Below, in pieces: positions 52,501 to 64,000 of a stretch of 64,000 bases of DNA. The position numbers and the translations under genes are program-made. Under the pieces are notes generated by a model, which did no database searches, had not been told where the DNA came from, and was given only the letters and a program-made list of their open reading frames with translations. Numbering within the stretch: position 1 is the first letter of the stretch; each line of letters starts with the position of its first letter. The stretch is from the NCBI RefSeq assembly GCF_964340395.1, contig NC_135561.1:6044018-6108017 (forward strand). The letters are read 5' to 3'. Source of the stretch: Glandiceps talaboti. Taxonomy: Eukaryota > Hemichordata > Enteropneusta > Spengelidae.

Positions 52501-55500
52501 ATGAACATGGCTGCAATTTTGCTAGCAACAATCATACTTCTTATAGCATTTTTCATTTCGCGATGGCGTAGACCAAACCTGCCCCCAGGACCAACTGGAT
52601 GGCCTATTCTTGGTTCACTTCCATTCCTAGCTGGTAAACAGATGGATATTACTCTGACTGAGCTTGGTAGGAAGTATGGCGATGTCTACAGTATTATGTT
52701 AGGAAGCTATCTGGTAGTTGTCCTAAATAGTTATGATGTCATCAAGGAAGCTCTGGTCAAACGAGCAGACTACTTCAATGGCCGACCTACGAACATCAAG
52801 CGAATATTTCGTTTGGACAAAGGTAAACATAGTGTCACATTATGTTTTTTGAGCTGCGAAGGGGGCTTGGAAAATTCTGATAGTCTGAGGGGAGGGAGTA
52901 CGAAATATTTTGCTCATATGGTGAAAGAAATGTTGTCATTCCAGTTTCAAAGCATTGGAAATGCTGTCAATCCACTTATGCTATAGAGTGGCGGCTGTCA
53001 TTCCACTTGTTTTACAGTGAAGAGGGTGTCATTCAACTAACTGAATGTAGAAAAGGATGTCATTCCACTGTTTACATACTGGAAATGTTGTCATTCCAGT
53101 TTCAAAGCGTTGCAATTACGTACTGTCATTCCACTTATTTTATAGAGTGGTGGCTGTCATTCCACTGGATGTACAGTTCAGAGGTTGTCATTCGACTAAC
53201 TGAATGTAGAAAGGTGTGCCATTCCACTGTTTACATACTGGAAATACTGTCATTCCAGTTCCAAAGCATTGAAAATGCTGTCATTCCACTTATTTTATAG
53301 AGTGGCGGCTGTCATTCCACTCGTTTTACAGTGCAGAGGGTGTCCTTCAAGTAACTGAATGTAGAAAAGGGTGTCATTCCACTGTTTACATACTAGAAAT
53401 GCTGTCATTCGTTTTCCGTCATTCGGGTTGTCATTCGTTTTAGGGTCACCCATAAATATTGGACGGAAAAGCCCATCTGGACAATTATCTCAAATATAGG
53501 TTTGAGCCAAACGTGAGATTTCTCCTTGTGAGCTCGACTTGAACCTAACGTGAAATTTCTCCTTCTGTGACCATCAAATAGATGAGACATTCTTGCCAAA
53601 GATTGGTTATTTATCAATTATATGATATGTATGTATAGTATTCAATTTGAACTTTTGTTCCAAACACAACTAGAAAATTTACCTGAAATTTTCGACTGTA
53701 CACTTCAGTCTTTGTCAACAGATTGACCCACTATTCAGCACACGTGACCTTACAGGACACGTGAGCCTAATAAGGGGTCAAAGGTGCCTGGAAGTTTGTA
53801 TCGATATGTATGTATGTATGTATGTATATCTTTGTCAATAACTGTCTTTAAATGAAACGCAAACATGTTGACAACCTACACATATACAATGAATTAATAG
53901 TCAAGACATACACATAACCTGTTTTTTCAGGTGTGGTTAGAGCATACAACGCTTCATGGAAAGAACATAGACGTTTTGCTTTATCCACGCTTCGGGATTT
54001 TGGCATGGGTAAGGCAGTACTGGAAGACAAGATTATGGATGAAGCTAACCAATTACTGACTATTTTTGATGACCATAAAGGAAATGCAATGGATCCATCG
54101 CTCGGTCTAAATCTTGCAACGACCAATGTCATTTGTTCAATTTCATTTGGAAAGCGTTACACCTACGACGACCCGTCATTCGTAAAATTGAACCAGATTG
54201 TTAAGAATTCACTAGCTCAAACGGGAAATACAGCAGTCGCAGCATTTCTACCATTTCTTCGATTCATACCAGGCGTTAATAAAACTCATACATTCATGTC
54301 CGATGCACGGCAACGTCTCCAGGATTTCATAGGTTCTATTATAACGGACCATTGGAAAACATTTCGCTCCAAATCTAAACCAAGAGACCTGATGGATTCA
54401 TATCTGAAGTAGGTCATATTTAACTAATATGTCGATGAACACATAGACACTACATGCATTCTGCCATATGTACTACACCATTTGTTTGTAAATCAACAAA
54501 ACGTCGACTGATATTGTTAAATATACGATATTTCACTTTATTTGAGACCACTGTAGTAATATAGTAATCTAGATTACCCAGACTCTCACCGCTGGGGCTC
54601 TACTACGAGACTCTCGCCTGGGTAGTCTCTTAGTAGAGCCCCAAGTGGTGAGAGTCTGGGTAACAGAGACTATAAATATAGTGGTCTGAAATTGTATATA
54701 AAAATCGGCGAAATGAACACCAGCCTGTAAGCACACAGTGGCCAATACTAAATCGTTACTAGCTCTTGTGCTGACAGCATTCATTCAAATCCATTTTGAT
54801 TGCTAACATATACCTTCTATTTAATTGTAAATGTTACAAAAAACATTTATTCGTTATGGTGCGGTCCAATTTATGGCACAGTTGATGCAGATATTGATGT
54901 TCTCCTCGTGTCATGAGAAGTGCAAGTAGCTGTACTAAATCAATCCCTCTCAACCTTAAGGAATTCAAAATTAGTCATCTACACCCCTGGCAAAGTGAAC
55001 ATAACCCTTTAGGGACTCATCATTTTCTCCGACAAGATGGGGATATTTCTATCGGACAGACAAAAAGTCTCTCACTCCCTCTCTCTGTAAAAACCAAAAT
55101 AGGCTGACTCCCTATCACTTATTTCTAACACTCAAGTCAGGCAATTCCATTGTGACCCAGAGAGTGGACCGTCTGTTTGACTATGTCTCACCTATTAAAT
55201 ACTCTACAGGACAGCACCAGTTTGCGATTAATAGCATCTTGATAGTAAAGCTAGGGAAAGAGTTTGAAATAAAATGTATGATATGTTTCCATCTCTCATT
55301 GGGTGTAGGACGGGTCTCTTATAGAAGTTCTGTCGTTTTCAGGTACTTAAAGATAATTTTTAGGCTATCCAGATCGTTTTAGGCAATAATTCCCAGCCTT
55401 ACAAGACAACATTATCCTATATCAGGCACCACTCCTTATATATAGGTGTTCTGTAAAAAATAAATGACATCATTTTAGTATAAGGTCAGCACATCTGATG

Positions 55501-57646
55501 GCTATTGGTAGTGGAAGATCACAGAGTGTGAGGGTATTTTACTCTAAGAGTGAAATTATTATCATTAACATTGCCTTAATAAAGCTTTGCATAGCCTGTT
55601 GGGCAATAATTTCACAGCTTTAAAAACACAGTGTCATCTAACATTAGAAATTCATCTGTATACATAGGTTGAAATGTCCAGGAAAGGTTTCATAACATCA
55701 TGGCAGTAGAAGGTGCATCTTATCGTTGGTTGACTGCGTGCCCCACTCGTCTGGGTTGGGATGGGTCCTATAGGGTATCTCCCCCTAGAAGCGCTTGGGA
55801 TTTCTGGCTGTCTTATGGCAATTTTTAGGGTAATAATTTAACAGCTTCGAAAAGCTAATTTGAATTTGTTTTAACAGGAATTACTAGATATGTAGAGACA
55901 CTAGTGTCGGAGATAATTTATGCATACTCAGTTAGACATCTAGGCATCACTCTAGGTGAATATCAACGTCTAGGTAAGAAATGGAGACACAAAAATTACC
56001 ACAATTCAGACACGACCATGCCATTGTAGAAAGGAATTGTTCTTCCACCACAATCCAAAACACAACAATAACCCTCACACCCCCACCCCATTCATTATTT
56101 TCAAAACAGGATGACCATTCTTCGAACTCCAAACACTGGGTGACATTCCTCATTGTAAATGAATTGTTCCACCATCACAATCCAAAAGACAACACCACCC
56201 CATTCATTATTTTTCAAAACAGGATGAACCCTTCTTCCAAAAAGTGGATGACCCCCACCACCACCACAAATCCACCGACCTGTCTAGGCCTAGGAATATG
56301 GCCAGTCCTTTAGCGTGTTTAGCGTATTTCAGAGTCTTGTTTTGTATTCATTCCGAACTCAGTGCATAAATAATTTACCTAGCATATACTCGGCTAAATC
56401 ACCCAGCCTTCGAAGGCAATCGCAGCTAACGAATTCGTTAGCTGCGATTGTCTACGGGTAAATGATACAGACTTGTCACATAAGAAACTCATAGAGCTCT
56501 TTTTTCAAATTCTTTAACAGGGAAATGACGTCAAGAAAACAAAATGGCGTCGAAACAACCATGGATGAAGAAACCTTGATTATTCTCATTTCTGAATTGT
56601 TTGCTGCCGGTTCAGACACAACTGCTTCTACTCTGAGTTGGGCAATTCTTTACATGGCTATGAATCTTGAAATTCAACAAAACGTACAAAGGGAAATCGA
56701 TGGAGTTCTTGGACGTGAAACTTCTCCAAGTATGACTGACAGAAAGCGACTACCATACACCGAAGCCACCATCTATGAAGTTCAACGTTTAAGCGCTGTT
56801 ATACCACTCTCCGTACCACATTCCACGACAGCCGATGTCACTCTGCGTGGTTACCTCATTCCAAAGGATACATACATCATACCAAATCTGTGGGCAGTCC
56901 TAAACGATCCTACACTTTGGCCAGATCCAGAGGTATTTCAGCCAGAGAGGTTTATTGGAGAGGATGGTAATGTTATGGAGAAAGAAGAGTTTATACCATT
57001 TAGCATGGGTAAGTTTCAGTTTGATTCAGAATTGTCCCTCACTACTCTATTTACCACGATAAATGTCTCAAGGGCAAGATTGCACCAAAAAATATAGCCT
57101 GCTGTTTACTGCGCTGTTGTGAGACATCATTAGCTGTTACACTGCCTTGCCCAAGTATCCAACGGTAATCAAGAATGGTGTTGGATACGAGGGCCGGCAA
57201 GGAGGGACGACAGCTAACGATTACATGTAACAATGTGAATCAATACAGACATATTTTTTTGCCAGAAGTCGAAAATAAAATAAAATTGAAATATCAAGTG
57301 AGGAAAAGGAATTAGTTAAGTAAATACACGTAACAAAACAGTACAGTAAACAGACTACAAATGATATGGCGCAGACAGGTGAATGGGTCTTGGTGTATTC
57401 CCCTATTCTTTCTTAAGTTATAGTTTATGAAACGTTAATTGTTTAGACAAATACGGATGTCATTGAACAATTCCCCCTACATGTCCCTCCAGGTTTTCCC
57501 ACTCCTAACATAAAAACGCCCGGATGTACACAAACACAGAGTCACGTTGAAAGCAAGAAAAAGGGTAATACATGCAATAACATTTTACATGCACATATTA
57601 AATGACCATCTCCATATATGTATATGTTGGTTTGGAACAATGTAGT

Positions 57647-57708
<62 letters not shown>

Positions 57709-58024
57709 AACAAACAGACAAACAATCAAGTGTACTTTTTAAACGATTTTGATAGGTTTTGAAAACACATTTGAGTTTATATGCAGATAAAATAGAAAAC
57801 AAACTACCTATTTTAGCTTATGACATTTGTATTTTTATATACTAGGTCCCAGGATATGCCTAGGATTACAGATGGCTAAGATGGAGTTGTTTCTGTTCTT
57901 TACTACCTTGATGCAGCATTATACATTCAAATTGCCCAATGGTACGCCACCGCCGACAACAGAACGAGTGAATGGACTAATCTGTTCGCCTAAACCTTAC
58001 AACGTATGCATTCTGAAGCGTTGA
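52501..58024 (+). CDS. Clan 2 (CYP2-like) cytochrome P450, copy B (488 aa)
   Basis: Exons: 52501-52822, 53931-54408, 56521-57008 and 57846-58024, exactly the lengths and phases of copy A. All hallmarks are present: N-terminal anchor, RRPNLPPGPTGWPILG hinge, WKEHRRF C-helix, I-helix LFAAGSDTTAST, EVQR, FQPERF and FSMGPRICLG. By eye about ten residues differ from copy A: four or five in the membrane anchor, MLGSY versus MFGSY, NQLLTI versus NQLMTI, NSLAQ versus NSVAQ, GSIIT versus GSLIT, LFAAG versus LFGAG, and IGEDG versus IGDDG. The last exon is identical. Both look functional. The A-for-G change just before AGSDTT lies at the edge of the active site. Confidence 0.95.
52925..53425. repeat. 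'GTCATTCCACT' minisatellite, expanded form
   Basis: About three units of near 150 bp in intron 1 of P450 B, compared with about one and a half in copy A. It gives chance open frames, which are rejected as coding. Confidence 0.8.
53635..53810. mobile_element. Insertion of about 170 bp inside a (TATG)n tract
   Basis: Between two 'GATATGTATGTAT' flanks, copy B has non-repetitive sequence ('AGTATTCAATTTGAAC' to 'GGAAGTTTGTATC') that copy A lacks. It contains CACGTGACC / GGACACGTG. The repeated flank could be a target duplication or simply the microsatellite. Its class is unknown. Confidence 0.4.
54542..54692. mobile_element. Foldback MITE in intron 2 of P450 B
   Basis: Paralogue of 45474-45624, with the same 'ACCCAGACTCTCACC' arms. 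Confidence 0.65.
56417..56450. repeat. Perfect 34-bp palindrome without spacer
   Basis: The left arm CAATCGCAGCTAACGAA is followed at once by its exact reverse complement. In copy A (about 46635-46650) only the right-arm part remains (TTAGCTGCGATTG). Confidence 0.9.
57648..57722. repeat. (CAGA)n/(CAAA)n microsatellite
   Basis: About 18 units in the last intron of P450 B. Confidence 0.95.
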
Positions 58025-58135
58025 AGAACATGAGAAGTGTTCAAGAATGATGGAGATAATTTTGCTGAAATACTCCTTTATTTCATGTTTATTAAGTACA
58101 CGGCGAAGAGCGGGGGGGGGGAGGGGACTATAGGA

Positions 58136-59289
58136 ATGACCCATGTCTGTCCGTATATCCCTGGTCAACTATATCAGTTTAATATAGGGCAAGATGTTCT
58201 GAATTATGTTGATAATTACAAATACCTTGGTATTGTTTTGAATGAACATTTAGATTTTTCTGTTGCGTCTGCAACTCTCGCTCAGTCAGCCAGTAGAGCC
58301 CTGGGAGCTGTTAATAGTAAGTTTAAAATATTGAAAAATATGGGGGTTGTTTACCTACACGAAACTTTACGACTCGTGTGTGGCACCTATTCTTGACTAT
58401 TGTTCTGGAGTATGGGGTTTTAGTAAACATGAAAAATGTGATATGGTGCAGAACAGGGCCCTTCGGTTTTATCTTGGGGTTCATAGATTTACGCCTATAC
58501 ATGCTGTTACTGGGGATACTGGCTGGAATTCTTGCAGAATTCGCAGACATATTGCTATGGTCGGATATTGGAACCGTCTAATGCAATTGAACGAGAACAG
58601 ACTAACTAAGATAATATTTCTTTGGGACTTTTCACTTAATTACTGTAATTGGTCTTCGGAAATTTGTAAACTTCTTGATGAGTTGAATTTAAATGCATAT
58701 TTTGATGTTCTTTTTCCTCTTGATTTATCCTTAGTAGAACAACAAGTGTCATTTTCAAAGATAATTATATGACTGAACCATACGTTTCTATGAGTCTTTC
58801 ACGAAGTCAGCGATCTTTTATGGCAAAGTTTCGATCAGGGGTTTTACCACTACGTTTAGAAACTGGGAAATATAGAAACGAACCAGTGGGCGATAGACTT
58901 TGTGTATTTTGTAACCAAAACGCTATAGAAAATGAGATTCACTTTATTGCAGTCTTTATGATGGAATACGTAATACTTATATTAACACGGAAAATAACAC
59001 CGAAGACATCACACTGTCAGACAATGAGAAATTAAAGTACTTGTTGACAAATCAGGTTAGGAATACAGCAAAATTCAGTGAAGCCGCCTTTTTAAGACGG
59101 AATGAAATGTTGTATGTTAGTTAAAGAAAAAAAAATCTCACACTGTATGTACTTCCTTTTTTTCACTCTAACCTCTCTATATTGTGAATGTATCCTTTTT
59201 TGTTCAATGTGACTTATAAATCCGATGGGCTGGGAGGTATTTTATTACCTCATGTCACTATAATAAAATTACTTACTTACTAACTTACT
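58136..59289 (+). mobile_element. 5'-truncated LINE, copy B
   Basis: Paralogue of 48322-49537, carried in the duplication. It has an additional deletion of about 60-70 bases after 'TTATCCTTAGTAGAACAAC' (near 58745). It also lacks the T-run expansion seen in copy A. It ends with the same TTAC tail. Confidence 0.8.
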
Positions 59290-59974
59290 ATATCTCTAAA
59301 AGCTGGATGAGTCATGTTCAACCAAACATGGCACAAATGTTAAACACTATAAGGGTTCATATGCACATGAATTAATTTTGCGACTTTGACGTTTTTATCT
59401 TAAAATACACACCCTGTCTTATATCGCCAAAAGTTTACTAAACATTCACCAGTCAAGTGTCCACGGACATTATAATAGTAAGAATGAAGTTTTGACCTTG
59501 ACCGACATTTCCATTATCAAATTGCCGAAATTCATCCTACCATAATTCATAAAATTGAATACATTCCTGTGTCTACACTCATATTACCAAAGTTTTCTAT
59601 TCAAACCTCGACCACTGACCTTCACTCTATCATGAAGATCAAATAACAAATCGCTCAAAAACTTATGAAGTTTTGTATCTAGGCACACAAATTAAGCATC
59701 TGCACCAATGTGATCGAAGTATGCTTTTAAGCTGGACACAAAGTTTTGCCTTTGACCTTCACCTTCAAGGTCAAATAGCTATTTTCCAATACCTTTTATA
59801 CCCAGAGACATCATTCAAACGTGTATCCGCACATCAATAGAGGTAAGCTTATTATTTGACATACTTCTGACCTTAACCTTCATTTTCAAGGTCAAAATTG
59901 AATTTGTTCAATAACCTTTAGTTAGAAGTTTTTGTTAACAGGGTCACCATTCAACTCGTCTACACTAAAGAATG

Positions 59975-60211
59975 TGTAGTCCATCCATCCATGCATGTAT
60001 CCATGCATTCATCCACGCATGCATTCGTCCATGCATGTATTCATTCATTCATTCATCCATCCATCCATCCATCCATCCATGCATGCATGCATGCATGCAT
60101 TCATTGATGCATACATGCACGCATGCATGCATTCGTTCATTCATCCATCCATGCATACAACATTCATTCATTCATTCATTCATCCATTCATGCATCCATG
60201 CATGTATGCAT

Positions 60212-60246
<35 letters not shown>

Positions 60247-60333
60247 TTCATTCATTCATTCATTCATTCCATTCATCCAAACATGCATCCATGCATGTAT
60301 GTATGTATGTATGTATGTATGTATGTATGTATG

Positions 60334-60364
<31 letters not shown>

Positions 60365-60555
60365 TGTATGTATGTATGTATGTATGTATGTATGTATGTA
60401 TGCATTCATTCATCCATCCATCCATCCATCCATCCATCCATCCATCCATGCATCTATCCATGCATGCATGCATGCATTCATCCATCCATCCATCCATCCA
60501 TCCATCTATCCATTCATCTATCTATCCATCCATCCATCCATCCATTCATATATCC
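59975..60555. repeat. Long compound tetranucleotide array (ATCC, ATGC, ATTC, ATTT, ATGT)
   Basis: About 145 tetranucleotide units that switch motif in blocks: ATCC/ATGC, ATTC, (ATTT)n at about 60210-60245, (ATGT)n at 60300-60400, then ATCC again. Cysteine-, isoleucine- and histidine-rich frames over it are artefacts. Confidence 0.95.
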
Positions 60556-60559
60556 AATA

Positions 60560-61976
60560 TAAAACCTTATCAAGTTACATGACCATTACAATGTAATTAC
60601 ACTGTTGGTAAATTGATAGCACATTGTGAATCATTTTGATATACCATATATCATATCACCACGCTATATTTTGTTTACCAGCCCCTGGAGGTGTAATAGT
60701 TGTCACAGATTAAATCCCATATCTTAGTCTATTAATACATTAGTTATTAATACTTATACTCTGATAACTTACAAACCCCTAGTACATTATTTAGATATTT
60801 GTTTCATTGTGTGTGTACACAATATATTTTAATTAATATAATTGTTACAGCAATAAACATTTCATGTGTTCAAGAATAATGAACATTAAAAACTCATGTT
60901 GCGATTTAGATTTAATAGTTAACTATCAATCAAATGGTGAATGTAACATGGCAGGATTGACTGAAAACAGACCACATACCATCAACACTGAATAGTTTAC
61001 ACTCTTTTTGATATTATATAACTTTATTGTTTCAAATTTGCATGGCGTCGAGACTAGGTTCTAAGGTTGCCCCTAACCGATAGAGCTGTTTCTATATATG
61101 CACAAATACATGTACATCAAAACATGCAAGCGTTTATAGTACAGCTATGGCGTCTTCAGACTTGTACCGTTTGGAAGAGCACAGTCGTGTTATATATATT
61201 TTATTGCTCTGTTTATCAACAACTGTGGAATTCAGTCTAGTCAAATTTGACCCTATAACGTAATAAATCATCTCCAGTCGTTTGTAATGTCATTGTGGTG
61301 ATAAATCTTGTGGTGTCAGTGTGTCACAACTTAACTTTATGTGATCTCAGAGTTTCTACATAGTTATTACATAGTCTACATGTTGTATGCTTGTATAAGA
61401 AACCCTAACGTTATCTTGTGTATATACAATGTAGTTTTGTCTTTTAATATGATAATCTTGTCTATGAAACTTGATGTGTTAACAATGTACGTCCGTACTT
61501 TAAAATCAAACACATACATTTTAATTGTAATAGTTATGGAAGTTGACATAGTCTGGTTAGTATTTATAATTTGAAGCTGCGCGTTTTGGAAGTTTCATCA
61601 AAAGTCCTTGATTGGGCTTATCCCCTTTCTCTGGTATCATGTATGTATGTATGTATGTATGTATGTATGTATGTATGTATGTATGTATGTATGTTTTTAT
61701 CAAATTTTGTAATATTTTCTCATAAATAAAAACATGAAAAGTCGTCCTTCCGTTTCACATACTAAAAGCATATGTCATGCGACGCATCAATGCTATATTT
61801 GATGTTCCGGGTTCAATCAAAGGTCGTATTATTTTCGCTCTATTGGAGAGTCCCGAGTTGAACCGGTCCACTGACAACGAGTATATCAGGCACTGAAAGC
61901 GATCAGCAGAACAAAGTGAGTTCACGGATTTGACGAGATAACGTCGACCTAACCATCTAGTGCAGCTAACTGAAGA
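60560..61976. other. Intergenic, no gene seen; includes a (TATG)n tract at 61640-61695
   Basis: AT-rich with no splice-supported exon. The last 200 bases should contain the promoter and 5' UTR of the transporter gene that starts at 61977. A minus-strand open frame at 61755-62099 has no family or splice support. Confidence 0.4.
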
Positions 61977-63744
61977 ATGCCGAACCAAAGAGATGTGAAT
62001 AGATCCAACACAACCAGAAAGTAAGTTTCTAGAGACTGGCAGAGTTGGTTGTTGTAGAATATGTTCACATATACTTGGCATGATATTACCAGAGTGCAAC
62101 CAGAACGTCTTTCATTACTCAGCGCAGACAACAACGAAACTCCCGCCGTAACAACATATTGATATGTTTAGACTTTTGACGTACACGATATGTTCAACGT
62201 GGGGCCAGATTAAGGGATCACTCTCGATTTTATCACGATTTTCCTAATGAAAATTTCCAAGGCTAGAGAAGATATGGTTTCTGTTACATTGTAATGTATG
62301 CATGAATGATGCCAGTGGTGTCAATGGAAGTGACTTGATTAGCTAGATTACACCGCACCATTTAATTTATTTTCTTCATATATGTCTCAATAAATGTTTC
62401 GTTTTGTTCTGAACGCTACGCATCGCGTCGAGAATACCATAGGCATAAATGTTCGATTTGACCTATGACCCCGGCCTATGGCCCCTTGTTGTTCAGTAGG
62501 TGGACTGAAGTCATTTCTCTGCAGGAAAAATTAGTTGCTACGTATGGATATCATTTTCTCAGTAGTTATCCCATCAATGTTGGTATTTCTTGAATGGAGG
62601 TCGCAGAGTAAAACATACTATCTTCGTTATTGACGTATACAGACAGGAGAAAAATGTCGATGACAACAAAGCAGAACAGAACATCCGTTCAATCCTAAAA
62701 TAAAGTCATTCATATTTTAGTAAATCCGGAGTTTATCAATCTGGTTTCCTTTTGTTTCATCACTTCCTTTGAACTCTAAAGTTACACAGTGAGACCTAGT
62801 TGTTTTTTCTTCTATTTATACATAAATGGTTCGAGTAGTTACTAATAAATTACTTGCTTGTATATATGATCACATAAATCATGATGGAAGATAAATAATA
62901 CTAAGGTGTTAAAATGTATTCAGTCTCCCGCGCGTATGGGACCCCAATATATATTCGAAGAAAAATGTGTTATGAAATGGACGCCATTGTCATTTTTATA
63001 ATAAAATGAATAAATTAAACAAATTATAGTAAGATATTCTTTCAAATAAATATATACAAATTTCACTTTACCAGGTTGTTGTTTTTATATTCAAGCTGTA
63101 ACTGAAAACAAATAAGTTGTTTGATGTTATACACGCACACCTTGGGGTCCCACGCTAGGATAACCTAGCCAGTAATTGGGAACCCTAAAACAAATCTTCG
63201 TTTTTAAAATATTTTTTTTTATATGATATACGAAAGACAGCCCCCCCCCCCGCCCTCCGCCAAGTGGCAGTGGACTTTGACAATGGACTTTGGCGTTATG
63301 TAAATGAGCAAAAATCAGCGTATCAACAAACAGTGGTCCAAAACTTGGGATTGATATCGAAGAGAGCTAACCACCAGTGATCGCGACGCGTACGTCGCAT
63401 CTTGTTCGTCAACAGACAGAAAAGTCTTGCACATGCGCATCGGACCACCAATTAACATTACACGTAGTATATAAACCTAAGCATGGCATGTTTGATTTTT
63501 TCCAGGAAAGTATCATTCGTGCGGTCTGTTAGTACAAATCTACCACGGGGACCTCCGGAATGGTGGAAATGGGTTATCGTTCTCTGTAATTTCACTGTAC
63601 TTTTGTTCTGTGTTGGTCTGAACTACGGTATGTGGTTGATCGTTGACGATTTAAGGGGATTCTTTCAACAATATGAACTCATCCAAGAAAACGTAGACGT
63701 CAAATGGATGCTGTATATTAATATCGTAATGGTATACGTCACAG
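61977..63744 (+). CDS. SLC16-like MFS transporter, gene 4, first two exons (continues beyond the window)
   Basis: Exon 1, 61977-62020, encodes MPNQRDVNRSNTTR plus two bases before a strong donor (AA/GTAAGT, phase 2). Exon 2, 63506-63744, is 239 nt, exactly the length of exon 2 in gene 1, with the same phases. It encodes PPEWWKWVIVLCNFTVLLFC (TM1), GMWLIVDDLRGFFQQYE and DVKWMLYINIVMVYVTG (up to TM2). No further exon appears before the right edge, so the gene is partial in this window. The reading is open. It is the fourth member of this family here, on the same strand, separated from the others by the P450 pair. Exon 1 is inferred from phase and is less certain than exon 2. Confidence 0.75.
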
Positions 63745-63864
63745 GTAAATATGAAATGTGAATTGAAGAGAAATTAGGTGAAGGATTTCATTTCCGTCAC
63801 AGGCAGACGTAGTTTTGGTTATTTCTTTTAAAAAGTCGAGTGAGATGGAGTAAAAAGGGCTGAC

Positions 63865-63968
<104 letters not shown>

Positions 63969-64000
63969 AGTTGATTAGGAGGCATTAAATGAGTAGGAGA

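Larger units (their letters stand above)
50637..59722. repeat. Tandem segmental duplication, unit B (P450 plus LINE)
   Basis: Second copy of 42143-49965. Differences are mostly insertions: a nested hairpin-ended element (51577-52127), a longer minisatellite (52925-53425), an insertion at 53635-53810, and about 0.7 kb at 55505-56225 that unit A lacks. Confidence 0.9.

Noticed and set aside
59972-60596. Long Cys-, Ile- and His-rich open frames
   Set aside because: They are translations of a tetranucleotide array. The same applies to frames over (GA)n, (CA)n, (CAGA)n, (TA)n and (CAA)n tracts elsewhere.
61755-62099. 114-codon minus-strand open frame, and a GGTTCAATC tRNA/SINE-like B box near 61811
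   Set aside because: No family match, and it overlaps the likely promoter and exon 1 of transporter gene 4. No matching A box or tRNA fold was seen.

Overview
The window is nuclear DNA from an animal, most likely a marine invertebrate. The evidence is spliced genes with GT/AG introns and animal-type families (clan 2 cytochrome P450, SLC16-like transporter, TRIM-like RING protein). There is also a heavy load of microsatellites, minisatellites, MITE-like elements and a LINE. The species cannot be fixed from sequence alone. The density of (GA)n, (CAGA)n and (TATG)n tracts, the 'TATATAGCGC' repeat, and hairpin-ended elements with internal tandem repeats like those known from molluscs and other invertebrates fit such a genome.

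Layout. (1) 1-18.8 kb, minus strand: a recent tandem duplication (about 1-6797 and 10003-18810). Each copy carries a complete five-exon gene for a cytosolic protein of about 527 residues that I do not recognise. All its introns are in phase 1. Copy 2 has gained several mobile elements, including one inserted inside another. (2) 18.8-25.4 kb: tandem repeats, a 36-bp minisatellite, a single-coding-exon RING/zinc-finger gene on the minus strand (21934-22566), and a three-unit promoter-like repeat. (3) 25.5-41.5 kb, plus strand: two complete five-exon SLC16-like (monocarboxylate-transporter-like) genes with identical intron phases, followed by a lone broken exon of a third copy. (4) 42.1-59.7 kb, plus strand: a second recent tandem duplication (42143-49965 and 50637-59722). 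Each copy carries a complete four-exon clan 2 P450 followed by the same 5'-truncated LINE. (5) 59.7-64 kb: a long tetranucleotide array, then the first two exons of another SLC16-like gene that runs off the right edge.

How the genes relate. The SLC16-like genes (small-molecule transport at a membrane) and the P450s (ER oxidation of small lipophilic substrates) look like ordinary tandem gene families. The P450 pair sits between the broken transporter exon and the last transporter gene. The RING protein and the orphan pair have no evident functional tie to them. Exon joins given here come from splice-site and reading-phase matching and from paralogue comparison by eye, not from transcripts. I found no CRISPR array, rRNA, convincing tRNA, retrovirus-like or Polinton-like element.
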